Shown in pieces: positions 25,903 through 35,080 of a stretch of 64,000 bases of DNA. This DNA is from Gayadomonas joobiniege G7. Lineage in GTDB: Bacteria; Pseudomonadota; Gammaproteobacteria; Enterobacterales; Alteromonadaceae. The position numbers were made by a program, and so were the translations under genes. Where the stretch lies: assembly GCF_000300815.1 (NCBI RefSeq), contig NZ_AMRX01000006.1, positions 930,001-994,000 on the forward strand, read 5' to 3'. The stretch's first letter is position 1; the number at the start of each line of letters is the position of its first letter. The notes beneath the pieces are model-generated. The model was not told the origin of the DNA. It saw only the letters and a program-made list of their open reading frames with translations, and did not search any database.

Positions 25903-27297
25903 TTAAACCTCTGAGAATGCGCTGGCTAAAACTAAACGGCGAACGACTTTGGTACCAGTGAGCTCAATTTCGAAATATTGACTACGCACTCTTGGGAGTC
26001 TAAACGCTTCGTTCATTGGGTTGGTTATTTCGCAAACTAAACCATTTTCCGAATACAACCTAAAAGTGATGTCACCCGGCCCTTCTGTTTCCATTCGAAC
26101 AACTGACGGCGATACTCTATTATTTAACTCGAACCTTTTTTTCCATATAAATGTTTGGCCCGAAGTTCCGGCATCCCAAACATGAACTGAATCATTTGCA
26201 ACTAAGTACAACATGTCATCTTTTAAAACGTTAAAACCGGCATCCGCATAGAAATCTACTTCAACAAATGAACCGTCCGATGGCTCAAAAATAAAACCGG
26301 CAGTGCCACCATAAAAAGCAATATACTTACCCTCAACTTGATAGGCCCGAATGGTTTCTGGTTGGTATTTTTTCCACTGGTCTTTGCGCGCTATATCTTT
26401 AGTTAAAATCTGTACGCTGTTACTAGATACAGATACCAAGCCCTCAGAGCTTGCATAAATAACGTACTCACCCATATCAACAATTGACGCTTTTGATACG
26501 CATGCTTGATTGATTTCCAACTTTTGCCCGGTCATTGAGTCAGGGGAAGTACCAGTAAATACGTAGGGCTTACCCTCAGTGGCTACGAATAACGAATTAC
26601 CAAACACCGCTAGGCCTACAATGTCATGTTCAGTTGTCTGACGATAGCCAAAAGGCCATGCGTGAGGCTGGAACGCCTCGCTAAAACATACTGAATTACC
26701 TGAAAACCCAGCTAATATACCATTTGGAATTGAGACAATCCCTTTCATATCGGTAGGTGGCATGTCGTACGTACTTGATACCAGTGTGCCGCCTAATTCT
26801 TCATCGCTAGCGGAATCTGTGTAAGGTGTATCCTTGGCTGCAATAGGTATATCTGCCACATGAAAGTAATTAGCATCAATCGCAGTTGTGGCACTCCGGT
26901 ATAGGCGTATGTGGGTGATGTTATATCCCTCAGGAATAATATTTGGGAAAGTAATATCAACAGTGTCATTAACCGGATCGTAAATAGTCACCTCGTCACT
27001 AAGCGGACTAGGCTGCCCCTCTTCACCAACTTCGGTAACGTATGTGTACGTATAAAATATAGTCTGGTCGTTTGCAAACCCCTCGTCATCTTGCTCGGTG
27101 GGTAAGTTGCTAACCACGGGCTTACCAATTGGAGCTGGCACCCCAAGTTTGAAGCTTGTGTCATTCACTGCAAAGACTTGTAAGTTAAGTGCGGATTCTC
27201 CGCTGAACTCAATGCACCCAGTGATGACTTTATCAATCGGATCTGAATCCGACACAATATCACCCCCGTCAGGATTATATAGGTAGTTATAGCTCAT
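25903..27297 (-). CDS. Tail protein, C-terminal part of a split conserved phage protein
   Basis: 464 residues, beta-rich. The segment FKLGVPAPIGKPVVS (about 48-62) followed by FYTYTYVTEVGEEGQPSP and later beta-propeller-like repeats (SNSVCFSEAFQPHAWPFGY) matches the middle and end of a widespread podoviral structural protein of about 600 residues. The N-terminal part of that protein corresponds to the separate gene at 28436-28849; a 377-residue gene lies between. The first about 45 residues seem to be new. The assignment relies on recognising the LGVPAP junction; the exact virion role is unknown. Confidence 0.65.
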   Translation of the reverse strand: MSYNYLYNPDGGDIVSDSDPIDKVITGCIEFSGESALNLQVFAVNDTSFKLGVPAPIGKPVVSNLPTEQDDEGFANDQTIFYTYTYVTEVGEEGQPSPLSDEVTIYDPVNDTVDITFPNIIPEGYNITHIRLYRSATTAIDANYFHVADIPIAAKDTPYTDSASDEELGGTLVSSTYDMPPTDMKGIVSIPNGILAGFSGNSVCFSEAFQPHAWPFGYRQTTEHDIVGLAVFGNSLFVATEGKPYVFTGTSPDSMTGQKLEINQACVSKASIVDMGEYVIYASSEGLVSVSSNSVQILTKDIARKDQWKKYQPETIRAYQVEGKYIAFYGGTAGFIFEPSDGSFVEVDFYADAGFNVLKDDMLYLVANDSVHVWDAGTSGQTFIWKKRFELNNRVSPSVVRMETEGPGDITFRLYSENGLVCEITNPMNEAFRLPRVRSQYFEIELTGTKVVRRLVLASAFSEV

Positions 27298-27299
27298 AT

Positions 27300-28433
27300 T
27301 TACTCCAAAATAATTTCAGGCCTAACGGGGCTGAATATTTGGGGCTTATTGACTGCTTTAGCTTTGAAAGTTGCAGTGCCGATAGTTAAAAAACCACTTT
27401 CTGGATACTCACTAGGCACCGGTAGTGTTTCGGGTGAATCGCCGGCATTAGTGCATTCGTAAAATATACCGGAATATTCTGAATGATAGATTTTGTCACC
27501 GACTGAGTATGTCTTATTAGGTTGGATTTCATACCCAATGTCATCATCAACTATCACTGTAACACCATTTTTAAATGGGCTAGTTTGCACTTCAAATCTG
27601 CCTGTTTCAGGGTCGCTCATAGAGCGTGAAATACGACCACCATTTGAATCGGTGATGGTTACGCGCCTGCTGGCTGGTGTTCCGTTTAGCTTTGTCGTGC
27701 CTGCTATGCGGGTAATTGGCTTTCCGCTATACGGCTTTACCTTGAGTTGGGGTAAAGCACCATCTTGTAACACCCAATCGTCTGGATCAAGTGCTGGGTA
27801 GCTTGAGGCCAAAAATGCTGCATCTTCCGAGATCATTGCATTATTGCCACCGTTATTGACCTTTACGGTCGAGCCTTCAATAAAGTAACTGTTTATATAA
27901 TCAAGACCTGTGCCACCCTCTAGCATCGGTGTAGGCCAGTATTCATCAATTTTTAAATTTACAAGTGAATTGACAACTTGGTTTTTATATCGACTAAAAA
28001 AGTAATTGTAATTAGATGAAGTGCTACGCCAATGGTTTAAATAACCGGTTAGATATACTGCACTAACAGTAGCTCCGTGTAATGTTGTTAAGCCGAATAT
28101 TGTTCTATCGTAATTTCCATTAAGGTGGAAGTGGATATTTCTGATGCTTTGCAAATCCCAACCCAATGTGCTACTTCCCGTTAGCATAGGGAAAATAACG
28201 GAATGCCCGTTTCCATTAAAATGAGCGCCTTTCATCCCTGAGCCATTTAATCTAAAGCTCTCCATGACTGACAAGTCAATATCAGTCACAAGCTCAAAAT
28301 ATTTGTAACCTAAAATGCTCTCCGAGTCAGAGTCATGCCTGAATACTTCGATAAACCCATCCACCGAATCTATAATAAAAGGGGCTATCTCGCTCCCGTT
28401 ACCTGCCAAAAATTTACTCGTATCTAATGCCAT
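27300..28433 (-). CDS. Modular tail adhesin-like protein
   Basis: 377 residues in three parts. Residues about 1-220 look like a short beta-helix (repeated GxNGNGHSVIF- and NIHFHLNGNYD-like turns). Residues about 240-300 are a phage-type Ig-like domain (KLNGTPASRRVTITDSNGG then DPETGRFEV). Residues about 305-350 look like a carbohydrate-binding module (YSVGDKIYHSEYSGIFYECT). The mix suggests surface or host-polysaccharide binding. It sits between the two halves of an otherwise continuous structural protein, two bases from each, so it looks inserted. Confidence 0.62.
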   Translation of the reverse strand: MALDTSKFLAGNGSEIAPFIIDSVDGFIEVFRHDSDSESILGYKYFELVTDIDLSVMESFRLNGSGMKGAHFNGNGHSVIFPMLTGSSTLGWDLQSIRNIHFHLNGNYDRTIFGLTTLHGATVSAVYLTGYLNHWRSTSSNYNYFFSRYKNQVVNSLVNLKIDEYWPTPMLEGGTGLDYINSYFIEGSTVKVNNGGNNAMISEDAAFLASSYPALDPDDWVLQDGALPQLKVKPYSGKPITRIAGTTKLNGTPASRRVTITDSNGGRISRSMSDPETGRFEVQTSPFKNGVTVIVDDDIGYEIQPNKTYSVGDKIYHSEYSGIFYECTNAGDSPETLPVPSEYPESGFLTIGTATFKAKAVNKPQIFSPVRPEIILE

Positions 28434-28435
28434 TG

Positions 28436-28849
28436 TTATGCTCCAAGCTCAGCTAAAACGCTAGCTGAAAGTGTAAAGTTGTTAGGGACAAATGGTGGGC
28501 ACGCATCAGACTGCTTTATTTCTGAAATGAACGTTGTAGCAACAGTGTTGTATGTTACCCTCGGTGCGTCTGTGCCAGTGAAATAAACTCTCGCATAAAC
28601 GTCTTGGTCGATAGGACTAGGCGCTATATCTACTTCTGAATCCCAAACAAACCAGAAATTACCTTGATAGCGAAAGAGTGTCTTTACATTGGGTATCGGC
28701 ATTGGTTGAGATATAAACGGTTCTTTGTAAGGCTCTAGTTGGCCTCGGTCGAAACGGCAATTTATAGCTAAATTAGCTACTTCGACAGGCAAAAGGCGGG
28801 GGTCTGGCTTCGGTACCATCCCTCGAAATGTTTCTATGGCTATACGCAT
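28436..28849 (-). CDS. Tail protein, N-terminal part of a split conserved phage protein
   Basis: 137 residues. The opening (IETFRGMVPKPDPRLLPVEV, then ANLAINCRFDRGQLEPYKEP) and ARVYFTGTDAPRVTYN are typical of the N terminus of a conserved podoviral protein of about 600 residues. The gene ends where that protein would continue with LGVPAP, which is found instead in the gene at 25903-27297. Start overlaps the upstream stop by one base. Confidence 0.68.
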   Translation of the reverse strand: MRIAIETFRGMVPKPDPRLLPVEVANLAINCRFDRGQLEPYKEPFISQPMPIPNVKTLFRYQGNFWFVWDSEVDIAPSPIDQDVYARVYFTGTDAPRVTYNTVATTFISEIKQSDACPPFVPNNFTLSASVLAELGA

Positions 28850-29304
28850 TAGACCAGCCCCTTAGAGCGCTCCCAATGGTAGGTTCTTTGGCAATGATCA
28901 TGCTCCCAGTGAAACAAAGTATTTATCACTTTTTCAACAGCCTTGTATCTGAGTTGGTTTTCAGCGGACCTTTGGCCAACTATCCCTGATATGCTTCTAA
29001 ATTTGGTGCCATGACAAATAGAAGCGATCATTATATCCCACTGATATAAGACTTGCTGGCAATATGAACCTAGATTTCCGCTAGTAAAGGCCCCAATAAA
29101 CAAACCGACAAAATACAATTGCAACAAAAAAGACGGTGGCAGAGTGATTACGGTAGGTTGAACATCACCGTAAAACAAAGCACTGATAATCATTTCAGGG
29201 TGTGGGATTGGAATATTAACCCCAACCAAAACCAGACCACACAGTAGATACCCAAGCAGAGTACCTAACGCTAATAAGTTGTCTTTCAATTTCCTGTCTC
29301 CCAT
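28849..29304 (-). CDS. Membrane protein in the tail region, unknown
   Basis: 151 residues with hydrophobic segments at about 10-32, 55-72 and 75-95, then a polar His/Arg-rich tail (HWEHDHCQRTYHWERSKGL). Its ATG directly follows the T-run of a terminator hairpin, so no ribosome-binding site exists for it; a TTG five codons in, after GACAGGAAA, is an alternative start. No family recognised. It may be a moron inserted with its own terminator. Confidence 0.55.
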   Translation of the reverse strand: MGDRKLKDNLLALGTLLGYLLCGLVLVGVNIPIPHPEMIISALFYGDVQPTVITLPPSFLLQLYFVGLFIGAFTSGNLGSYCQQVLYQWDIMIASICHGTKFRSISGIVGQRSAENQLRYKAVEKVINTLFHWEHDHCQRTYHWERSKGLV

Positions 29305-29330
29305 AAAAAAACCCGCGATAATGCGGGTTT
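29305..29330 (-). terminator. Terminator inside the late operon abutting a start codon
   Basis: AAACCCGC/GCGGGTTT arms with a 6-base loop followed on the - strand by a T-run of seven that runs directly into the ATG at 29304. It separates the 122-residue protein gene from the membrane-protein gene. Confidence 0.8.
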
Positions 29331-29339
29331 ATTGTTTAA

Positions 29340-29708
29340 CTAAATCGTTTCTTCGAGGTCGGGGATTTTTTCTAACCCCCATGTTTTAAACGCCTCTAGC
29401 GGTGGGAGGTCTACCGCTAGTTTAATATTGCCAGCGTGGATTTCATCTAGCGCGGCTTGTGCTTTGGTCATGTCGACACCTTCTTTTTCAACTACCATCA
29501 AACCATTCTCAAGCATCATAGGCACGATCGGTTTACTAACAGCCGAACAAACGGCATATAGATTACCCGATTCATCTTGATAGCTTAGGTTCGTAAACGT
29601 GTTAATATCTGAGGGTGATTCACCAGCGAGTAAGGCTAAGTGATTGGCAACGTCGAGCAGGCTTTCTGGCACAGCTAATGTGATACGATGGGTGTATTGA
29701 GTTGTCAT
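29340..29708 (-). CDS. Phage virion-region protein, unknown (122 aa)
   Basis: A 122-residue alpha/beta protein beginning TTQYTHRITLAVPESLL, with an NHLALLAGESPSDINTF segment resembling small proteins commonly encoded beside phage tail genes. Role unknown; chaperone or assembly factor are possibilities. It overlaps the upstream lectin-like gene by four bases and is followed by a strong terminator. Confidence 0.62.
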   Translation of the reverse strand: MTTQYTHRITLAVPESLLDVANHLALLAGESPSDINTFTNLSYQDESGNLYAVCSAVSKPIVPMMLENGLMVVEKEGVDMTKAQAALDEIHAGNIKLAVDLPPLEAFKTWGLEKIPDLEETI

Positions 29709-30550
29709 AAGGTTACTCCGGATTTCTGCGCTAAGTGAGACTCTGTTTTTGCAATTAAATCAGGCGTATTGGCATATCGCTTATTTGCAATAATTAACCC
29801 GTATATTCTGCCGTCAAAAAAAACATTAGCTTCAGGTGTTGTCCCTATATAACCTGGCCCGTTTTCAAAAAAATCCACATTGGTTTGAGTAAAGCTGGCG
29901 AAAGACTGTTGCCCATCTAATCTTAATGATAAGTGCCGATCTGATGAGTCGACAGTGATTGACAGAACATTGTGGGTTGGGGCCTCAGCGAACCGACCTT
30001 CCCCTGCCACTGCAACACTTTCGCCGCCATACACGGATCTATATGAGTTCCCCCCACTAAATGATGGAGCTAACAATCCAAAAAACTTGACGCCACTTCC
30101 AGAATTATAGTCACCCGAGTAAAAGACAATGCCCGAACTATAATCACTCCGTTTGAATAACCCTGAAGAAATGAATGCTTGATCACTTGAGTCATAATTA
30201 ATGCTATTTGTTACTAGGCAATCATCAACACCATCAAAATCTAACCAATGCAACGTACCATCCGTTCTATACGTCGGTCGTGATGCGCTTACATTCTGAT
30301 ATGCGTTGTTTCCGTTGCCAGATTTATCTAGCATAAGCGCAACTGGATCACCACTGCTCGTAACTGGTATTGTGCCTGCGGTATCCTGGAACAGAGTACT
30401 CAAATCACTAGGGTCATACCAAGCACCTTGCTCGCCGTTTGCAAACAAACTAAGGGGATTGAAAGGCGGATTTAGAGAATACTTGCCAACCGTTATTGCT
30501 AACGGGGTCTTGTATATATTCCTGTCTAATGCTGGGTAATGTATAGGCAC
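29705..30550 (-). CDS. Concanavalin A/LamG-like tail protein
   Basis: 281 residues. The segment EQGAWYDPSDLSTLFQDTAG, then LMLDKSGNGNNAYQ and HWLDFDGVDDCLVT is a typical phage version of a jelly-roll (LamG/concanavalin A-like) domain, with the rest beta-rich (about 90-265). Such domains bind carbohydrates or act as trimerising fibre parts. It lies among tail genes, so receptor or surface-glycan binding is likely. Confidence 0.72.
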   Translation of the reverse strand: MPIHYPALDRNIYKTPLAITVGKYSLNPPFNPLSLFANGEQGAWYDPSDLSTLFQDTAGTIPVTSSGDPVALMLDKSGNGNNAYQNVSASRPTYRTDGTLHWLDFDGVDDCLVTNSINYDSSDQAFISSGLFKRSDYSSGIVFYSGDYNSGSGVKFFGLLAPSFSGGNSYRSVYGGESVAVAGEGRFAEAPTHNVLSITVDSSDRHLSLRLDGQQSFASFTQTNVDFFENGPGYIGTTPEANVFFDGRIYGLIIANKRYANTPDLIAKTESHLAQKSGVTL

Positions 30551-30553
30551 GGC

Positions 30554-30838
30554 TTATAACTCTTGCACTGACAAATAGACTGGTTTGGTGCCCTTGTTTT
30601 TTACCCAAATAGGGTCTGTGTAATTTTCTACGAAGATTATTGGTAGAGGCCCGTTAATGTCGGTTATTGGATCGCCTATTTTATCTAAGGGATTGGGTTT
30701 CACAGGGGCCTCGCAAATATCCACTCGATGATCGCCTTTATTAGTTATTCGAAAATTTGTCCCTGCAGGTATCCCCGATAGAGTGTTAATATTAACCCAG
30801 TCGCCAATCTCAATTTTTACGTCGCTTTTTGTCGCCAT
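30554..30838 (-). CDS. Small beta-rich tail-region protein
   Basis: 94 residues, mostly beta, with DWVNINTLSGIPAGTNFRIT and a conserved-looking DPIWVKNKGTKPVYL end. Many phages encode such a short protein next to their fibre genes; it could cap or decorate the tail. Its ATG overlaps the stop of the 917-residue protein gene by one base. No firm family. Confidence 0.58.
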   Translation of the reverse strand: MATKSDVKIEIGDWVNINTLSGIPAGTNFRITNKGDHRVDICEAPVKPNPLDKIGDPITDINGPLPIIFVENYTDPIWVKNKGTKPVYLSVQEL

Positions 30839-33591
30839 TATCGTTTTATCTCTCTTTTGTATTGAATGAAAGTAGCCAGCCCTTTTAATATTTCACCGGT
30901 CCAAAATCCAAAGAACATGCCGCCGCCGGCCCAAGGCGACCAGCTACCGTTCATTGGGTTGTCTTTATCTATAAGTTCATAGTTATCTGTGAGCTCTTTC
31001 ATGCAGCCATTGATAAAAGCATCTAACTTATCGTGCCTGTATCCAGCCAAAGCGCATAAGCAAGCGCCGGACAACCATAGCCCCGTCATGTGTCCGGTGA
31101 AGTCGTCTTGCACCGGTTGAGGGGCTTCGGATTTAGGGAAATAGGTAGGTGTAACCTCATGATTGACGTAAAAATCAATTAAAAACGTCATCCAGTTTTC
31201 GCAATAATCAATCAGCTTTTGCGGAATGACCTTTCCTTGAGCAGCCATTTCTTGCCAACATCGAGCAGCCCAGCTAAAGGCTCTCGGTTCATATCCAGAC
31301 CATGCCTCTTGATTATCAAAGTGGTACATGACGAAAGTATCTGGCGGGCCATATGTCACGTTATCCCATCGGTTCCAAATGTAAGCCTGTGCTGATGGGC
31401 CTAATACATTAAACTCATTGAAGTACCATTGCTGCGAGTCATATAGAAAATCAATGACGTTGTTCAGCTTCCGATCTTCTTCATCAACTAATCCAAGCGT
31501 AAATAAGTGCGGAACTTGATACCCTGGATAAGGTAGCCCACGCCAAGCGCCAAACTGATGGGACCCTTCGATATATGCGTTGGAAAAAGGTATAAGCCCA
31601 GGGGTATATGCCAAACCATCATTTCTAAAGCCAATGACTGTGCAGTCCCCTAAATAGTAGGTGAACGCATCTTGGGCTTCCGTAGCGACCGTGTAATACT
31701 GTGTGTAGCCATCGTCCTTGCTGTATCTTGGCGGCATATCGTTTACGCAATAAATTGTGAAAGTCAGGTTAGTGTCAGAATAGACTTCATTCAAAATGGT
31801 GAATTGATCAAGATCGCTGTAATTTGGGCTTGCTGGATCTGGTCTGCCTGCCGCATTTGGCTGGTAGCCTGAAAATATTAGGTTACTTGAGTTTAATGTC
31901 CTCTGTGACCAAGTATTGTTTGTATTCGGCAGTATCCAGTACCAGCGCCATCCGTCAGCATCTTCAAACCGCAAGTCGAACTCACCGTCGGATTTATACA
32001 CAATACTATTGAGTGGAGCTAGTTCAGTGGTCGTATTCCAAAAGCCAACTATAAAACCAGCGTCACCGTCTGGCAAAGTTGCGGCCATGGCATTGGCGTT
32101 GCGACCAATTTCAATAATATCGGTTTCGTATTGCTTTTGATAAGTCACGCTACCATATTCAGTAAACCCAAGCGCTGCAGCTGTTAAATATGGCTCTCCG
32201 TCATCCCGTTTGGTGCGTGTGAACGACGTGATCGGAATATCGTATGTGCCAACTTCATCGGTCGGTACGTTTGGAATATCAGCATAATAATAGGTTCCGG
32301 TTCCCTCTTTGGTGTCGCTCATTATTAGTTCAACATAGACAATCAGACTGTTGTTGCTTACGTCTTTACCGTAAATGTTTGTTCTAATTACGCTATCTGT
32401 GTTTATCCTAAAGCGTATAGACTGCTGTTCCATATAATGAACACCAGCTCCGTCACACTCAATTTTGATATAACCGTCCTCTCGACTAAATTCAATGCCA
32501 AAATCAGGGTAGTTATAATCGTAGGAAATGCCGTCTGTCCAAGGTGTGTTAGCGATAAAACTACGCCTAAAAAATTGGTCTAATGCGTCAATCAGAGTGT
32601 ATTCATTGATTGTAAACATCACCGACTCTAGGGCCTTTCGATAGATACTATCGTTTGTGATCTGATGTAACATGTAACAACAATCAGCAAACCACAATTC
32701 CGCATCGGCCGCATTACCGCGCTGAGATGCGCCGCCTAATAACGGCACATGTAAGGGGCGATTGTGTTGATGTTCATTTCTCGCTATTAAATACCCGCCC
32801 TCGCTAACTGGATTTCGAGTTGCATAATTTAGTTTGTAAACACCGTTTAAAGACGTGTCTTTTAACTGTACTGTGCCTTTTTCTGCTTCAGCGTGGCCCG
32901 TAGAAACAACGTTTCCGTCTGAATCAATCTTGTTTCCAGTCCATGCAATGATCCAATCAACTGGGTATTCAGTCCCATCCCCGTCCCAATTTACCGTGCC
33001 ATCGGGTAAGACTTCCTTAACGCTCGCGTTTATAGCATCCCATGCCAAAGCCCCCTTAAAAGCAAAGGTCGCAATATCTAAGTATTCGCCATAGTGGGGA
33101 GCACCATGCGGTATGACTGTTTGACCATTGGAAAAAGTAAATTCAATGCCTTTGAAGCCGCCTTGCGTTGGCTCGCCTGGGTTCAAAGGGTAGTTAGCTA
33201 AGACGGGCTCTTTCCCATTTATAATCCAGTTGCAAATCCATCGTTTAGGTGTGTTGGGCACTGGCTCGGTGTAAAATTTATCTACATACGCTTGCCAATA
33301 CTTCTGAGCTTCATATAAATAGAACTTTTGGCCCGTAGCTTTGTACATGTGAATAAAGCCAAGGATTAAAATTGATTGGCCTTCAGTAGTTGCGTCTCCG
33401 TTTGGCTGATACTCCATTCTTGTATCTGAAATAAAATGCCGGTTATTGGCTAGCACGCCTTGGTTGTTAATCACATAAAAATCAGTTTTTGGGTTGTCAG
33501 TATCACCGGTGTTTTTGTCTAAAAAACGGCAATGACCTTTAACCATAGATATAGCGTTGGCTATTGCTGGAAAAACAGGTGGTCTTATCAT
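30838..33591 (-). CDS. Large tail-associated protein, possible glycan-active enzyme
   Basis: 917 residues. The N-terminal part (about 1-330) and the C-terminal part (about 650-917) have repeated helix pairs with aromatic-rich loops (EAQKYWQAYVDKFY, DAELWFADCCYMLHQI, EPRAFSWAARCWQEMA) like an alpha/alpha toroid of glycoside hydrolases or polysaccharide lyases. The middle (about 340-620) is beta-rich. No signal peptide. As a virion gene between the connector and lectin-like genes, it could be a depolymerase or tail spike. Catalytic residues could not be assigned, so enzyme activity is inferred from fold impression only. Confidence 0.55.
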   Translation of the reverse strand: MIRPPVFPAIANAISMVKGHCRFLDKNTGDTDNPKTDFYVINNQGVLANNRHFISDTRMEYQPNGDATTEGQSILILGFIHMYKATGQKFYLYEAQKYWQAYVDKFYTEPVPNTPKRWICNWIINGKEPVLANYPLNPGEPTQGGFKGIEFTFSNGQTVIPHGAPHYGEYLDIATFAFKGALAWDAINASVKEVLPDGTVNWDGDGTEYPVDWIIAWTGNKIDSDGNVVSTGHAEAEKGTVQLKDTSLNGVYKLNYATRNPVSEGGYLIARNEHQHNRPLHVPLLGGASQRGNAADAELWFADCCYMLHQITNDSIYRKALESVMFTINEYTLIDALDQFFRRSFIANTPWTDGISYDYNYPDFGIEFSREDGYIKIECDGAGVHYMEQQSIRFRINTDSVIRTNIYGKDVSNNSLIVYVELIMSDTKEGTGTYYYADIPNVPTDEVGTYDIPITSFTRTKRDDGEPYLTAAALGFTEYGSVTYQKQYETDIIEIGRNANAMAATLPDGDAGFIVGFWNTTTELAPLNSIVYKSDGEFDLRFEDADGWRWYWILPNTNNTWSQRTLNSSNLIFSGYQPNAAGRPDPASPNYSDLDQFTILNEVYSDTNLTFTIYCVNDMPPRYSKDDGYTQYYTVATEAQDAFTYYLGDCTVIGFRNDGLAYTPGLIPFSNAYIEGSHQFGAWRGLPYPGYQVPHLFTLGLVDEEDRKLNNVIDFLYDSQQWYFNEFNVLGPSAQAYIWNRWDNVTYGPPDTFVMYHFDNQEAWSGYEPRAFSWAARCWQEMAAQGKVIPQKLIDYCENWMTFLIDFYVNHEVTPTYFPKSEAPQPVQDDFTGHMTGLWLSGACLCALAGYRHDKLDAFINGCMKELTDNYELIDKDNPMNGSWSPWAGGGMFFGFWTGEILKGLATFIQYKREIKR

Positions 33592-34523
33592 GCAGGTTCA
33601 ATCCAGCATCCAGTGTAAAAACCTCGAATCATTCTTGTTTCATAACCTGACGAGTCGGATTTAACTATCACCATGAGCGTTACAACGTCTTGACTGCCCG
33701 CTTCATACGACAAAACTGGGGCCATGCCTGCGATCCACTTTATATCATCTAAGAAGTCTACTTTCCCAAGCCCAGTGTGGCTTTGCTCTAAAACCAGTGT
33801 GACTTCATATAAAATATTTCGCTCAAGCGTTGACGTGTCTATCGATATTGGCGTTCTGTTGTTGTTGCCTGTATAAAGTCCTAGCACTATCTCGTAGTAA
33901 TTTGATTGGTCAGGCTTAATGGAAATGGGGCTGCCTTGCTCTGGTATTTCGGTGATCTTGTTGGTTAAGCCGATTTTACTAAGGATACTGTTGGTTTCAG
34001 TGACTAGCAGATGATATAAAGTGTCCACAAAACCGGCATCGGTTAATACTTGAGCGCTCTTGCTTGTCACGATGTTATGAATATCGTTAAGCAAGTCATC
34101 TAAATCATTTTTGTATTTATTTAGGGTTGCCAATTGGTGTTCTTCACCAAAACGATCCGTCCATGTGAATGTGTCATCTTCACTTGAAATTAAATCGTCA
34201 AACTTGCTTATGTACTCGTCTTTGCGTTGGATCAGGGCAGATAGAGCAAGGTTTAAATGAGTAATGTCTGATGCGCTAGCATGTCGGATAATTGCATAAT
34301 TGGTGTTGCTAGAGTTATCCCCAGTAAAAGTACGATCTAGTTTAATTTCCGTATCGCTTGTAACCTCTGATATTTCATAAAGCTCATAGTGCCCCGAGGC
34401 TATGAATATATCACCAGCACTAGGGCGATCCATTGCTGATTTCCAGTGCGTGTCATTACCGACAACTATATCTGAAAGCTCGGATAGTGTTACTGTGCCG
34501 GTTCTATACCACCTAGTCACCAT
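33588..34523 (-). CDS. Tail fibre N-terminal-like structural protein
   Basis: 311 residues. The first 110 residues (TRWYRTGTVTLSELSDIVVG, then FIASGHYELYEISEVTSD and a THLNLALSALIQRKDEY helix) resemble virion-attachment domains of phage fibres. A helical middle (about 105-190) is followed by a beta domain. It overlaps both neighbours by a few bases. Probably links the large 917-residue protein to the tail. Confidence 0.6.
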   Translation of the reverse strand: MVTRWYRTGTVTLSELSDIVVGNDTHWKSAMDRPSAGDIFIASGHYELYEISEVTSDTEIKLDRTFTGDNSSNTNYAIIRHASASDITHLNLALSALIQRKDEYISKFDDLISSEDDTFTWTDRFGEEHQLATLNKYKNDLDDLLNDIHNIVTSKSAQVLTDAGFVDTLYHLLVTETNSILSKIGLTNKITEIPEQGSPISIKPDQSNYYEIVLGLYTGNNNRTPISIDTSTLERNILYEVTLVLEQSHTGLGKVDFLDDIKWIAGMAPVLSYEAGSQDVVTLMVIVKSDSSGYETRMIRGFYTGCWIEPA

Positions 34524-35080
34524 TAGATAATAGGCCCCGCTAATTCAAAAATCTGATGGTTGTATCGATTTGCTATTTCATTCTTTTTAGCACCAATGGC
34601 CAGTTGGTACTTTCTCTCAAAATTTACTGCGCCCTTTGGATCGTACCAATCAGATCCAATTTGCTGCTTTAACTTCGCAACGGTTCCAACGCGTAGCGCA
34701 TATTCATTTTCTTCAAATTCCCCATCGTTCATCTCGCTAGCTGAGATCGTCGGGCGCAATATAACACTTAAAGTGAGGGGCTTTATTTCCAGAGGCTGCT
34801 CAATTAATTTAAATTTAGCCTGGCCAATTGATACAAATTGAACTGAATCCCCACCTTCGTTGCGAATGTCATTTACCTGAATAATGCTTGTTTCATCCAC
34901 GCTAGATTGAACCGAGTACTCGAACTGACCAATGACAGTGTTCATCGTTTGAGTTGACTCGTAAGCATGAGTGTTATGAAAATAATCACGGGCGCACTCT
35001 AAAAAAGCTTGCTCGAAAACATAGACCGGTACATTAGGACAATATGGCGTTACCAAATAACGCATATCAGCTATTTGCAT
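34523..35080 (-). CDS. Putative head-tail connector protein
   Basis: 185 residues. It follows the DUF6682-type adaptor gene with a 14-base overlap, and its layout (PYCPNVPVYVFEQAFLECARDYFH, then beta strands, then a C-terminal KGAVNFERKYQLAIGAKKNEIANRY helix) resembles a second head-completion or tail-tube protein found at this place in related podoviruses. Inferred from position. Confidence 0.6.
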   Translation of the reverse strand: MQIADMRYLVTPYCPNVPVYVFEQAFLECARDYFHNTHAYESTQTMNTVIGQFEYSVQSSVDETSIIQVNDIRNEGGDSVQFVSIGQAKFKLIEQPLEIKPLTLSVILRPTISASEMNDGEFEENEYALRVGTVAKLKQQIGSDWYDPKGAVNFERKYQLAIGAKKNEIANRYNHQIFELAGPII

